Origin: Gaiellasilicea sp039914895
GTDB lineage: Bacteria > Actinomycetota > Thermoleophilia > Gaiellales > Gaiellaceae
Assembly: GCA_039914895.1 (NCBI GenBank)
Contig: JBDSOJ010000090.1
Span: 1-32,819, forward strand
Direction of reading: 5' to 3'
Length of the DNA: 32,819 nt
Made by a program: the position numbers and the translations under genes. Positions 6,652 to 14,728 of this stretch are shown here, in pieces (position 1 is the stretch's first letter; every line of letters starts with the position of its first letter). The notes under the pieces were generated by a model. It was not told the origin of the DNA. It worked only from the letters and a program-made list of their open reading frames with translations, and made no database searches.

Positions 6652-7635
6652 CTAGTCCGCCTCGATATAGGTCCAGACGGCGTCGAATGAGCTGCCACCG
6701 AAGACGCGGTCGACGCTCTCGCGCAGGAGGCGGAGGCGGTCGGCGACGGCGGCCTCGGTCGGCTGCGCGCCTTCGATCCGCTCCGAGCCGCCGACCCAGC
6801 CGAGGACGCCCTCGTGGTAGGCGCTCAGGAACGCGGTCCACTCCGCGGTGTCCGCGACGATCGAGCGGTGGTCGACGCGAGCGATCCGGAAGCCGGCCGC
6901 TTCGAGCGCGCCGACGTAGTGGGCAAGTGGCCTGACCGGGAGGAAGAACCTGCCCCGTAGCTCGTCGTAGTCGGCGCGGCGAGCGTCGTCGTCGAGGCCA
7001 TCCCGATAGGTCGCGTAGCGCTCGTCGGCTCGCACGATCTCCTCCGCGGCGGCGTTGATCGCCTCGACGGTCTCGTCGATGATCCAGCTTCCAGCGGGCA
7101 GGTCGGGGACGCCGATGTTCCCCGACTGGACGAACGCGCCGCCACCGGGACGGAGCAGCTCCCGCCACGAGCGAAGCGTGTCCTCGAGGTCGTAGTAGAG
7201 GTGGATCGCGTTCGTCGAGCCGACGGCGTCGACGCCACGTTCGAGCAACGGCGCCTCGACGACCTCCTGCACGGTCTCGAGCCGCCGCTCCTCCTTCAGA
7301 TAGCGGATCAGCCTGTAGGCGACTCGCTCGTCGCCGCCGAGCTTGTCGAGCGCGACGCGGAGGAACTTCGGCGACGCGTCGACGATCAGGATCCCGATCT
7401 CGGCGTCCAGCTCTTGCAGCAGCCGCTCGGCGAGGATGCCCGTGCCGCCGGAGTAGTCGAGCAGAACGTCGCCAGCGCGGAGCGTCGCCGCGAGTCGCTC
7501 GATCGTCGGGTCCAGGTTCCGGTACCAACCGTGATCCTGAACGGTGTCGTAGGTGAGCGCCAGCGTCTCCGGCGGACGGGCGACCCAGTCGTCATCCGGG
7601 ACGCGCGTGAAGCCTGCCGGCCAGATGCCTGCCAC
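6652..7635 (-). CDS. SAM-dependent methyltransferase (class I)
   Basis: The 327-residue protein has a class I Rossmann methyltransferase core with motif I as VLLDYSGGTGILAERL (about residues 60-75). The usual acidic/Gly pattern is changed to DYSGGTG. The motif II acid follows in GILIVDASPKFL, and the motif post-I/III strand in GGGAFVQSGNIGVPD. A roughly 90-residue insertion (DERYATYRDGLDDDARRADYDELRG) probably forms a lid over the substrate. The substrate is unknown. The start at GTG 7635 (VAGIWPAGFTRVPDDDW) is preferred because further upstream codons overlap the divergent gene's promoter. A TACGTC box 15 nt ahead would leave a roughly 9-nt leader. It is convergent with the AlkZ-like gene and divergent from a second methyltransferase. 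Confidence 0.8.
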   Translation of the reverse strand: MAGIWPAGFTRVPDDDWVARPPETLALTYDTVQDHGWYRNLDPTIERLAATLRAGDVLLDYSGGTGILAERLLQELDAEIGILIVDASPKFLRVALDKLGGDERVAYRLIRYLKEERRLETVQEVVEAPLLERGVDAVGSTNAIHLYYDLEDTLRSWRELLRPGGGAFVQSGNIGVPDLPAGSWIIDETVEAINAAAEEIVRADERYATYRDGLDDDARRADYDELRGRFFLPVRPLAHYVGALEAAGFRIARVDHRSIVADTAEWTAFLSAYHEGVLGWVGGSERIEGAQPTEAAVADRLRLLRESVDRVFGGSSFDAVWTYIEAD

Positions 7636-7667
7636 GCTTCGATGTTCGCAGACGTAGAGTCGGCGCT
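7636..7667. promoter_or_regulatory. Divergent promoter region, -10 boxes sharing a TA
   Basis: Rightward: TAGAGT (7655-7660) + 7 nt + GTG 7668, leaderless. Leftward: TACGTC (7656 down to 7651) + 15 nt + GTG 7635, a short leader. The boxes share the TA at 7655-7656, as at the two earlier divergent pairs. Confidence 0.45.
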
Positions 7668-8426
7668 GTGAGCTTCGACGTCGCCGCGGAGGCATACGAC
7701 CGCTTCATGGGACGCTATTCGGCCCAGCTCTCGCCCGGGCTCGCCGACCTCGCGGGCGTGGGACCGGGTCAGAAGCTGATCGACGTCGGGTGCGGGCCGG
7801 GCGCCTTGACGGCCGAGCTCGTCCGGCGCTTCGGGCCGGACGCGGTCGCGGCTGTCGATCCCTCCGAGCAGTTCGTCTCCGCGGCACGCCAGCGTCATCC
7901 CGGTGTCGACATCCGTCGCGCGGCCGCAGAGGATCTGCCCTTCCCGGACGGAACCTTCGATGCCGCGCTCGCGCAGCTCGTCGTCCACTTCATGACGGAT
8001 CCCGTCGCTGGGCTGGCGGACATGGCGCGCGTGACCCGGCCGGACGGCGTCGTCGCGGCGTGCGTATGGGATCTGGCAGGTGGGCGGGCGCCCATCTCGC
8101 CGTTCTGGCAGGCGGCCCGTGGGCTCGACAGCGACGTCGCGGACGAGTCCGACCTGGCCGGTACGCGTCCGGGTCATCTGGTCGAGTTGTTCGGGGCGGC
8201 GGGGCTGCGCGACATCGAGGAAGCCGAGCTCTTCGCGACCGGCGAGTTTGGGAGCTTCGAGGACTGGTGGGAGCCGTTCACGCTCGGCGTCGGCCCGGCC
8301 GGCGCACACGCACGGAGCCTCGGCGACATTGAGCTGTCGGCGCTCCGCGAGCGCTGCCGGCAGCTTCTGCCGGAGGCGCCGTTCACGCTGAATGCCGTCG
8401 CCTGGGCCGCACGCGGACTTGCGTGA
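7668..8426 (+). CDS. SAM-dependent methyltransferase (type 11, UbiE/ArsM-like fold)
   Basis: The 252-residue protein has the complete class I methyltransferase signature. Motif I is KLIDVGCGPGALTAELVRR (about residues 36-54) and the SAM-ribose acid is in VAAVDPSEQFV. AAAEDLPFPDGTFDAAL is motif II and FMTDPVAGLADMARVTRPDGVVAACVWD covers motif III. This Methyltransf_11 pattern is used by enzymes acting on small molecules, lipids or quinones; the substrate cannot be deduced here. GTG 7668 follows TAGAGT by 7 nt. The LanC-like gene begins 48 nt downstream with its own -10 box. Adjacent divergent methyltransferases may act in one modification pathway, but nothing in the sequence proves that. Confidence 0.88.
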   Translation: MSFDVAAEAYDRFMGRYSAQLSPGLADLAGVGPGQKLIDVGCGPGALTAELVRRFGPDAVAAVDPSEQFVSAARQRHPGVDIRRAAAEDLPFPDGTFDAALAQLVVHFMTDPVAGLADMARVTRPDGVVAACVWDLAGGRAPISPFWQAARGLDSDVADESDLAGTRPGHLVELFGAAGLRDIEEAELFATGEFGSFEDWWEPFTLGVGPAGAHARSLGDIELSALRERCRQLLPEAPFTLNAVAWAARGLA

Positions 8427-8461
8427 GCGGCTTCGCGGGCTCCCATGATCCGACCCCCGGC

Positions 8462-8467
8462 TAGCTC
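8462..8467 (+). promoter_or_regulatory. -10 box of the LanC-like gene
   Basis: TAGCTC, then 7 nt, then ATG 8475. This spacing matches the leaderless pattern elsewhere in the window and argues against the in-frame ATG at 8445. Confidence 0.4.
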
Positions 8468-8474
8468 GGGCGCG

Positions 8475-9632
8475 ATGCTCTACTCGCCGGAGTCGCACGA
8501 GCCGCTCGGGCCGCAGCTCTGGAACCCCGACGCGGCGCGAGCGGCGATCCGCGCGATCGCCGCCGACTGCGAGGCGTCGTTCGAGTCGCTGTACTGGCCG
8601 CTGCACCCGCGCGACGATTACGGGGACGGTCAGCACGCGACCGTCTACGAGGGCTCCGCAGGTGTGATCTTCGCGCTAGACCGGCTCGTGCGCCGGGGCC
8701 TCGTCGACGGGATTCGGGACTACGTTCCGGTGCTCGAGCGGGCCGTCGAGGTCTATCGCGCGGCACCCGAGTTCGGGGAGTCGGCGCATCCGCCGAGCAT
8801 GTGGATGGGCGAGACGGGGATCCTGCTCGCCCTGCACCGGCTGGCGCCGTCGGCCGAGATCGCGCGACGGATCGCCGAGCTCGTCGACGCGAACGCCGAC
8901 GATCCGCATCGCGAGTTCATGTGGGGCAGCCCCGGCACGATGCTCGCCGCCCGCGCGATCGACCGGCTCGACCTGTGGCGCGAAAGCGCCGGCTTCCTCC
9001 GGGACGCATGGGAGGACTCGGGCGTCTGGACGCAGGACATCTACGGCGGCACGCCGCAATACCTCGGGCCCGCACATGGCTTCGCCGGCTGCGTCGCGGC
9101 GCTCGCGCACGAGCCGGACGAGGAGCTCCATCGCCGCGCGAGCGAGACGTTCAGGCGGCTCGCGGTCGAGGAGGACAGGCTCGCGAACTGGCCCCCGAGC
9201 CTCGCCGAGGAGCTGATCCATCATCGTGACGGGACGATCCGCACGCAGTGGTGCCACGGCGCGCCCGGGATGGTTGCGTGCCTGGCGGAGCTCGCACCCG
9301 GCGACGACGAGCACGAGCGCTTGCTGGTCGCAGGCGGCGAGCTGATCTGGCGTGCAGGCCCGCTCATGAAGGGCGCTAACCTCTGCCACGGCACGGCCGG
9401 AAACGGCCTCGCGTTCCTGAAGTTGCTCCAGCGCACCGGCGACGAGCTTTGGCTCGAGCGTGCTCGCGCGTTCGCGCTGCACGCTGCCGCTCAGGTCGAG
9501 CGGGAACGGCGCGCGCTCGGCCGGGGCCGCTACTCGCTCTGGACGGGCGACCCGGGCACCGCGCTGTATCTGGCGCTCTGTCTCGACGGCAGTGCCTCGC
9601 TGCCGGGCTTCGACGACAACGACTTCGTCTGA
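8475..9632 (+). CDS. LanC-like (lanthionine cyclase/LANCL superfamily) protein
   Basis: The 385-residue protein has the seven-helical-hairpin alpha/alpha toroid repeats of LanC, with recurring G-x-G-phi motifs: YEGSAGVIFAL, WMGETGILLAL, MWGSPGTMLAA, GPAHGFAGCVAAL, WCHGAPGMVACL and LCHGTAGNGLAFL. The three zinc ligands of LanC are visible: C260 (in TQWCHG), C304 and H305 (in NLCHG). H201 matches the active-site His of nisin cyclase. LanC proteins add Cys thiols to dehydroamino acids; the stand-alone LANCL relatives add glutathione to damaged proteins. No lanthipeptide precursor, dehydratase or transporter lies nearby, so a protein-repair or thiol-adduct role is as plausible as lanthipeptide synthesis. 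A conserved cis neighbour is the methyltransferase just upstream. Confidence 0.88.
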   Translation: MLYSPESHEPLGPQLWNPDAARAAIRAIAADCEASFESLYWPLHPRDDYGDGQHATVYEGSAGVIFALDRLVRRGLVDGIRDYVPVLERAVEVYRAAPEFGESAHPPSMWMGETGILLALHRLAPSAEIARRIAELVDANADDPHREFMWGSPGTMLAARAIDRLDLWRESAGFLRDAWEDSGVWTQDIYGGTPQYLGPAHGFAGCVAALAHEPDEELHRRASETFRRLAVEEDRLANWPPSLAEELIHHRDGTIRTQWCHGAPGMVACLAELAPGDDEHERLLVAGGELIWRAGPLMKGANLCHGTAGNGLAFLKLLQRTGDELWLERARAFALHAAAQVERERRALGRGRYSLWTGDPGTALYLALCLDGSASLPGFDDNDFV

Positions 9633-9681
9633 CGCCGCCAGCTCTTCCCTTCTGGGGGGTACGGGCGCAGGATCGCCGACC

Positions 9682-9975
9682 ATGCGGACGCATCTTCGGC
9701 TGGCCAGGAGCGTGGCGATCGTGGCCGCCACGCTGCCGATCGTCGCCGGCTCGGGTGTTGCCGCCGCGAGCGCTGCGGGAGGGCCGTCGCCGGAGCAGCG
9801 CTTCGTTCCCGGGGTGGTCGGCGCGTACAACGGGCTCTCTCGCCGTCCTGACGCACTCGGCTTCGGGCTCGGAACGTCTCCGGCCGGAACCTCGTGCAAG
9901 CACTACCAGGGCATCGCGCGACGAGGTTTCGCCGGTGAGGCGCGTTTCCGAGGACATCGACATCGAGACGCTTGA
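9682..9975 (+). pseudogene. Truncated secreted protein (N-terminal fragment)
   Basis: ATG 9682 opens a 97-codon frame with a convincing signal peptide (MRTHLRLARSVAIVAATLPIV..., Ala-rich cut near residue 32) and a coherent mature start with GAYNGLSRRPDALGFGLGTSP and SCKHYQGIAR. From about residue 82 the composition turns to Arg/His/Gly (ARFRGHRHRDA) and the frame stops at 9973-9975. No other frame resumes it before the leftward hydrolase begins at 10041. It looks like the first third of a larger exported protein whose 3' part was lost. A genuine 97-residue peptide is possible. AGGAT about 10 nt before the ATG is a weak ribosome site. Bases 9976-10040 hold nothing I can support. Confidence 0.45.
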
Positions 9976-10040
9976 CGAGGACGACGGCTCCGATTGCGCG
10001 CCTCAGTCAGCCGAGGCAACCTTTGTGTGCCCGCGCCTGC

Positions 10041-11036
10041 CTACTCGCATTTTCCGCCGGCGGCGGGAAGCGGAGTCTGCGCGCATGGCGGCAGGGGTGT
10101 TCCGCTCCGGACGGCGGCGACCACGAGGTTTGTCGCGTCGACCACGAGCTGTGGCCGCTCCTGTGCAACGAAGTGCGTACCGGCGGTGTCGAAGAGGATG
10201 ACGTTCGTGGAGCGGGACGCGAGATCGCGGCCGTCCGTGAGCGTCGCCCGGAGCACCACGACGGGGCGCGCGCCGAAGCTGACAGACGCGAGCTCGAACT
10301 GGCCCGGCTCTGTTACCTCTTCGACGCACGTGCAGGGCGGGACCGAGTCGACGAAAACGAGGCCGGCCGTCTCGCTCGGGTAGTAGAGCGCGTACGACAT
10401 CGTCATGTAGCCGCCGTGCGAGGCCCCGACGAGCACGTACGGCCCCGGGACGCTCGCGCCGGCGAGCAAGGCATGGAGCTCGTCCGCGTAGCGCTTCCCC
10501 GTCGGGGCCGCGCCGGCGGGCCTTGGATCGCTCGCTCCGAGCCCCGCTCGGTCGTACGCACAAACCCGGGTGCCGCTCGAGAGCGCCGCGCGGATGTCCG
10601 CGGACCTCGGGGCGGGCCTCGTCGCGTCCGCTGTTCCCGTGCCGCCTTCGAAGACGACCGTGGGATCGCCGCTGCCGATGCAGTGGATGTAGAGCTTGTA
10701 GCCGCCGCCGTCCACTTTCACCCCCGGGAGCGGAGGAGGCGGCAGCGGTGGTGGCGGAGGAGGCGGATTCGGCTTGAACCGCGTCAGCTTCCCGCTATGA
10801 CAGTGGAACTTGTAGCGGTGATACTGCTTGTCGACCGCCTTCCGGCACTTCTGACCGGCCGCGAGACACACGTGCGTCCGTGCGATCACGGCGGACGTCG
10901 TTCCGCGCTTGCAATGCTTAGCGGGGACGGACGGTGCTGTCGCCACGGACACAGCTCCAGTCGCCGCTCCCGCCAACGACACCGCGGCCACCAGCGCACT
11001 TGCGACCCACACCGACCACGGCAGCCGTTTACTCAT
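10041..11036 (-). CDS. Secreted alpha/beta hydrolase with Cys-rich N-domain and proline linker
   Basis: The 331-residue protein has four parts. Residues 1-35 are a signal peptide. Residues 40-85 are a small domain with four Cys (C42, C57, C64, C79; pattern CLAAGQKC...YHRYKFHCHSGKL). Residues 90-105 are a Pro-rich linker. Residues 107-331 form an alpha/beta hydrolase. The hydrolase shows FEGGTGTAD (oxyanion loop), YDRAGLGASD, nucleophile elbow GASHGG (S206) and catalytic His in GTHF (H288). The acid is probably near D268-D271. Linker composition suggests the N-domain tethers the enzyme to the wall or a substrate. The substrate is unknown (an ester or lipid is likely). Start ATG 11036 follows CATGTT by 6 nt, with TTGAAG 17 bp further up. 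Confidence 0.85.
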   Translation of the reverse strand: MSKRLPWSVWVASALVAAVSLAGAATGAVSVATAPSVPAKHCKRGTTSAVIARTHVCLAAGQKCRKAVDKQYHRYKFHCHSGKLTRFKPNPPPPPPPLPPPPLPGVKVDGGGYKLYIHCIGSGDPTVVFEGGTGTADATRPAPRSADIRAALSSGTRVCAYDRAGLGASDPRPAGAAPTGKRYADELHALLAGASVPGPYVLVGASHGGYMTMSYALYYPSETAGLVFVDSVPPCTCVEEVTEPGQFELASVSFGARPVVVLRATLTDGRDLASRSTNVILFDTAGTHFVAQERPQLVVDATNLVVAAVRSGTPLPPCAQTPLPAAGGKCE

Positions 11037-11042
11037 CGTTCA

Positions 11043-11071
11043 AACATGGCCCTCCCGTCGCGAGTCTTCAA
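11043..11071 (-). promoter_or_regulatory. Leaderless promoter of the alpha/beta hydrolase
   Basis: On the minus strand TTGAAG (11071-11066), 17-bp spacer, CATGTT (11048-11043), then 6 nt to ATG 11036. Ideal sigma-70 spacing, with an atypical first -10 base. The remaining bases up to 11296 (about 225 bp, the 3' side of the NTF2-like gene) show no gene or clear hairpin. Confidence 0.5.
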
Positions 11072-11296
11072 GCGAAAAAGCCCCGGAGACTTCCTCCTTC
11101 TCGCGTGCGCTTGCTCATAGCGGCCCGGCCCGCGCACGACACCGGAGCGGCGGCGGCGCACCGACAAGATGGCTTACAGCGGATGCGAGAAGGCGAATCA
11201 TCGACGCAAGGGGTGTAGGGGCCAGGGCAGTCGTCGCCTGTGCGAGTGCGCGGGAATGTCGCTTGAGGCGCCGCGAGCGCGCGAGACGCAATGCGC

Positions 11297-11704
11297 CTAC
11301 GTCGAGTCGGGCGCGCCGTGCTCGAGCTGGCGGTCGTACTCAGCCTGGTCGTAGTGGCCTTGTGACTCGGCGACGAGGCCGTCGTCACCGATCGTCCATT
11401 CTTCGAACCCGGTGATCCGGACCCACGTGCCTGTCCCGGCGGGTCCCGAGTTCGTGCCGGTGAAGGTCCAGTGGTACTCGACCATCTCGTCTTTGAAGAC
11501 GACATCGTCCATGAACACCTGGATGTCCGGGAACGCCGAGATGAACGAATGCGCGGCCTCCTTGATCTCCGTGGGTTCGCCGCCGTTGATTGCGATCGTG
11601 CCGCCAGGCCTGAAGTGGGCGGCAATTTGCGCGAGATCGTGGCTGCACCACGCTTCGGTGTAGCTGCGCGCGAGGTCGCGTACGAGGTCCGGATCGAGTG
11701 CCAT
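11297..11704 (-). CDS. SnoaL/NTF2-like protein
   Basis: The 135-residue product fits the cone-shaped NTF2-like fold used by SnoaL polyketide cyclases, ketosteroid isomerases and many orphan proteins. It has a helix with LARSYTEAWCSHDLAQIAAHF, then EIKEAAHSFISAFPDIQVFMDDVVF, then the paired strands EYHWTFTGTNSGP and WVRITGFEEWTI. The DLxxIxxHF and FPDIxxxxxD positions are the usual pocket signature, but catalytic residues cannot be assigned. It is cytoplasmic. It is one of the few genes here with a strong Shine-Dalgarno (GGGAGGA, 4 nt before the ATG) and a real 5' leader of about 50 nt. It is divergent from the GNAT gene across a 216-bp gap. Confidence 0.82.
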   Translation of the reverse strand: MALDPDLVRDLARSYTEAWCSHDLAQIAAHFRPGGTIAINGGEPTEIKEAAHSFISAFPDIQVFMDDVVFKDEMVEYHWTFTGTNSGPAGTGTWVRITGFEEWTIGDDGLVAESQGHYDQAEYDRQLEHGAPDST

Positions 11705-11763
11705 CGATTCCTCCCGTCGGAAACGATCAAAATGGAGCGCCCGCCGTCGTGGGCGTCACCGCG

Positions 11764-11792
11764 ACCCTATTGCCCAGCAGTGGGCGAGACAA
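11764..11792 (-). promoter_or_regulatory. Leadered sigma-70 promoter of the SnoaL-like gene
   Basis: Minus strand TTGTCT (11792-11787), a 17-bp spacer, TAGGGT (11769-11764). The expected start near 11757 gives a leader of about 53 nt ending in GGGAGGA before ATG 11704. Confidence 0.55.
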
Positions 11793-11908
11793 CGTCCGAG
11801 TGGGCCACAGTTCACGAATGCCCCCCTGACGAGTCGGCAGGACAGCGTATGATTCGATTTTCGGGAATGCCGCCCGGCCAGACTCGATCGGCGGAGCGGG
11901 TGAGGGTC

Positions 11909-11914
11909 TAGGGT
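11909..11914 (+). promoter_or_regulatory. -10 box of the GNAT gene, leaderless
   Basis: TAGGGT then exactly 6 nt then GTG 11921. No Shine-Dalgarno or recognisable -35 precedes it. Confidence 0.5.
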
Positions 11915-11920
11915 CTGCTG

Positions 11921-12739
11921 GTGCCCGACGCGTCGGAGCTGCTGGCCGCCTATGACGCGCAGGTTCGCGACCGCGTTCCCGACCCGCTGCCGAGAGGTGT
12001 CACCGTCGAGCGGGAGGGACCGCTTCTTCGCTTCCTCGGCATGGCGGCCCGCGGCTTCGTCGTGTATCGCGACCTGGGTGGGCTTGAGCGTGCGGACCTC
12101 GACGAGCTGATCGCGCGCCAGGTGAAGGTGTTCGCCGAGCGCGGCGAGCGGTTCGAGTGGAAGCTGCATGGCCACGATCGGCCCAAGGACCTGTCACAGC
12201 GGCTGCGCGCGGCCGGATTCGAGCCCGAGGAGACGGAGACGATCATGATCGTGCCCGTGACCGAGTTCGCCAGCGAGGTGCGACTGCCCGACGGCGTTTC
12301 GCTGCGGGAGGTGACGAGCCGCACCGAACTCCTTCGGGTTGCCGCGCTCGAGCGGGCGGTGTGGGGGGACTACGGTCAGGAGGACTGGCTCGTGAACATG
12401 CTCGAGTCGGAGCGTGCGGTCGATCCAGACGCGCTCTCGATCGTCGTGGCAGAAGCAGGTTCGACCGTCGTCTGCGCCGCCTGGATCCGCTTCGAGGGCG
12501 ACACCGAGTTCGCAACCCTCTGGGGCGGCGCGACCCTGCAGGAGTGGCGCCGGCGCGGGATCTACCGTGCCACCGTCGCCCACAGGGCGAGGCTCGCTGC
12601 CGGACGCGGATTCCGCTATCTCCAGACCGACGCCTCCGACAATAGTCGCCCCATCCTCGAACGTCTCGGCTTCATCGCCGTGACGACAAGCACTCCATAC
12701 GTCTGGTCGCCTCCCACCGTTCCGGCAGAAGCGCCGTAG
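11921..12739 (+). CDS. GNAT-family N-acetyltransferase
   Basis: The 272-residue protein carries a C-terminal GNAT domain. VVAEAGSTVVCAAWIRF and FATLWGGATLQEWRRRGIYRATVAHRAR form the acetyl-CoA site (RRxGIYR, a variant of Q/RxxGxG/A, near residue 210). GFRYLQTDASDNSRPILERLGF follows, the usual last strand and helix with Asn and the LGF turn. The N-terminal 110 residues (LARLDELIARQVKVFAERGERFEWKLHGHDRP region) look like a degenerate second GNAT half. The acceptor amine is unknown. GTG 11921 is set by the leaderless promoter. The gene is convergent with acs. Confidence 0.85.
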   Translation: MPDASELLAAYDAQVRDRVPDPLPRGVTVEREGPLLRFLGMAARGFVVYRDLGGLERADLDELIARQVKVFAERGERFEWKLHGHDRPKDLSQRLRAAGFEPEETETIMIVPVTEFASEVRLPDGVSLREVTSRTELLRVAALERAVWGDYGQEDWLVNMLESERAVDPDALSIVVAEAGSTVVCAAWIRFEGDTEFATLWGGATLQEWRRRGIYRATVAHRARLAAGRGFRYLQTDASDNSRPILERLGFIAVTTSTPYVWSPPTVPAEAP

Positions 12740-12748
12740 CCTGGCCAG

Positions 12749-12762
12749 CGTGCTTACGCACG
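12749..12762. terminator. Small hairpin between convergent genes
   Basis: CGTGC-TTAC-GCACG, a perfect 5-bp stem with a 4-nt loop in the 36-bp gap between the GNAT and acs stop codons. It is too short to call strongly and has no U-tract. Confidence 0.25.
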
Positions 12763-12775
12763 AGCGCTCGCCCGG

Positions 12776-14728
12776 CTACTCCTCCGAGGCTTCTGCCGCG
12801 GCGCGGTCGGCGATCTCGTGCACGACCGCCGCGTCGGCGAGCGTCGTCGTGTCGCCGAGCGGACGGTTCTCCGCCACGTCGCGCAGGAGCCGCCGCATGA
12901 TCTTCCCGGAGCGCGTCTTCGGCAGCTCGGGGGTGAAGACGATGTTCGCCGGCTTCGCGATCGGGCCGATCTTCGCGGCGACGTGGTCGCGCAGCTCCTC
13001 GAGCAGCTCGAGCGAGCCCTCGTCACCGCCCTTCAGCGTCACGTAAGCGACGATCGCCTGACCGGTCAGCTCGTCGGCGCGGCCGCAGACCGCGGCCTCT
13101 GCGACGCGCGGGTGGTCGACGAGCGCGGACTCGACCTCGATCGTCGAGATCCGGTGGCCAGAGATGTTCATCACGTCGTCGACGCGGCCGAGCAGCCAGA
13201 AGTCGCCGTCCTCGTCGATCCGCGCGCCGTCGCCCGCGAAATAGACGCCGGGGTACTTCTCCCAGTACGTCGACCGGAACCGCGCGTCGTCGCCGTAGAT
13301 CCCGCGCGTCATCGCCGGCCACGGCTTCTTCAGGACGAGATAGCCGCCGCCGCCCGGGCCGACCTCCTCGCCGGCCTCGTCGAAGACCGCGGCCTCGACA
13401 CCCGGGAAAGGCTTCGTCGCCGAGCCGGGCTTCGTCGTCGTCACGCCGGGCAGCGGCGTGATCATCGCCATCCCCGTCTCGGTCTGCCACCAGGTGTCGA
13501 CGACCGGGCAGCGGTCGCCGCCGACGTGCTCCCGATACCACATCCACGCCTCCGGGTTGATCGGCTCGCCGACCGAGCCGATCAGCCGCAGGCTGGAGAG
13601 ATCGTGCTTCTCGGCGTGCTCCGGCCCCCACTTCATGTGCGCGCGGATCGCCGTCGGCGCCGTGTAGAGGATCGAGACGCCGTAGCGCTCGACGATCTCC
13701 CACCAGCGATCCTTGTCCGGGAAATCGGGCGTCCCCTCGTAGAGGACGGACGTAGCGCCGTTGCAGAGCGGCCCGTAGACGATGTAGCTGTGGCCGGTGA
13801 TCCAGCCGATGTCGGCCGCGCACCAGTAGACGTCCTGCTCCGGCTTCAGGTCGAAGATCAGTGCGTGCGTGGAGGCGACGCCGACGAGGTAGCCGGCCGT
13901 CGTGTGCGCGATCCCCTTCGGCTTTGCCGTCGTGCCGGACGTGTACATCAGGAAGAGCAGATCCTCCGCGTCCATCGGCTCCGGAGGGCAGGTGGCGGGG
14001 TCGTCGGAGACGTCGAGATCGTGCAGCCAGCGGTCGCGGCCCTCGGTCATCGGCACGTCGTTGCCGGTACGGCGAACCACCAGGCATGCGCGGATCCCGG
14101 GCGCGTCGGCCATCGCCGCGTCGGCGGTCTGCTTCAGCGGCACGGTCGTCCCGCGGCGCCACGCCTCGTCTTGCGTGACCAGCACCTCGCAGCCCATGTC
14201 GTTCGCCCGATCGGAGAGCGAGTCGGCGGAGAAGCCGCCGAAGACGACCGTGTGCGGGGCGCCGAGCCTCGTGCAGGCGAGCATCGCGATCGGGAGCTCG
14301 GTGACCATGCCCATGTAGATCGCCACCTTCGTCCCCTTGCCGACGCCGAGCTCCTTGAGCGCATTTGCCATCCGGACGACCTGCGCCAGCAGCTCCGCGT
14401 AGGTGAGCGAGCCGCGCTCGCCCTGCGGTTCGCCCTCCCAGTAGTAGGCGACCCGGTCGCCGAGCCCCGCCTCGACGTGGCGGTCGATGCAGTTGTAGGC
14501 GACGTTCAGCTTGCCGCCCAGGTACCACTTCGCATACGGCAGCTCCCACTCGTAGAGCTGCGTGAACGGCTCGAACCAGGTGACGCGCTCGCGCCCCTCA
14601 CTCTCCCAGAACTCCTCGAACTCGCGCTCGTAGATGTCCGGCTGGGCGACCGCGAGCGCGGCGAAGTCCGGCGGCGGCGGATAGCGCCTCTCCTCCGTAA
14701 AGATCGTCTCGATCGTCTGGTCGCTCAC
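12776..14728 (-). CDS. acs: Acetyl-CoA synthetase
   Basis: The 650-residue AMP-forming synthetase activates acetate (or another short acid) to acyl-CoA in two steps via acyl-AMP. It has the ACS N-terminal domain (WFEPFTQLYEWELPYAKWYLGGKLN), P-loop-like YTSGTTAKPKGI, and the acetate-specificity motif VDTWWQTETG whose Trp closes the acyl pocket. It also has YFAGDGARIDEDGDFWLLGRVDD with the hinge, and the C-terminal PKTRSGKIMRRLLR. The catalytic Lys is K609, the same number as in the Salmonella enzyme, where acetylation of that Lys switches it off. A GNAT acetyltransferase gene lies just downstream in convergent orientation; any link is speculative. GTG 14728 overlaps the upstream TGA as GTGA. 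Confidence 0.95.
   Translation of the reverse strand: MSDQTIETIFTEERRYPPPPDFAALAVAQPDIYEREFEEFWESEGRERVTWFEPFTQLYEWELPYAKWYLGGKLNVAYNCIDRHVEAGLGDRVAYYWEGEPQGERGSLTYAELLAQVVRMANALKELGVGKGTKVAIYMGMVTELPIAMLACTRLGAPHTVVFGGFSADSLSDRANDMGCEVLVTQDEAWRRGTTVPLKQTADAAMADAPGIRACLVVRRTGNDVPMTEGRDRWLHDLDVSDDPATCPPEPMDAEDLLFLMYTSGTTAKPKGIAHTTAGYLVGVASTHALIFDLKPEQDVYWCAADIGWITGHSYIVYGPLCNGATSVLYEGTPDFPDKDRWWEIVERYGVSILYTAPTAIRAHMKWGPEHAEKHDLSSLRLIGSVGEPINPEAWMWYREHVGGDRCPVVDTWWQTETGMAMITPLPGVTTTKPGSATKPFPGVEAAVFDEAGEEVGPGGGGYLVLKKPWPAMTRGIYGDDARFRSTYWEKYPGVYFAGDGARIDEDGDFWLLGRVDDVMNISGHRISTIEVESALVDHPRVAEAAVCGRADELTGQAIVAYVTLKGGDEGSLELLEELRDHVAAKIGPIAKPANIVFTPELPKTRSGKIMRRLLRDVAENRPLGDTTTLADAAVVHEIADRAAAEASEE

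Noticed and set aside
8445..8474. Earlier in-frame ATG for the LanC-like gene
   Set aside because: The ten extra codons cross the -10 box, and ATG 8475 has the leaderless spacing.
11037..11296. A small gene in the 260-bp gap
   Set aside because: No frame has a start with promoter or ribosome site and sensible composition; only the hydrolase promoter is supported.
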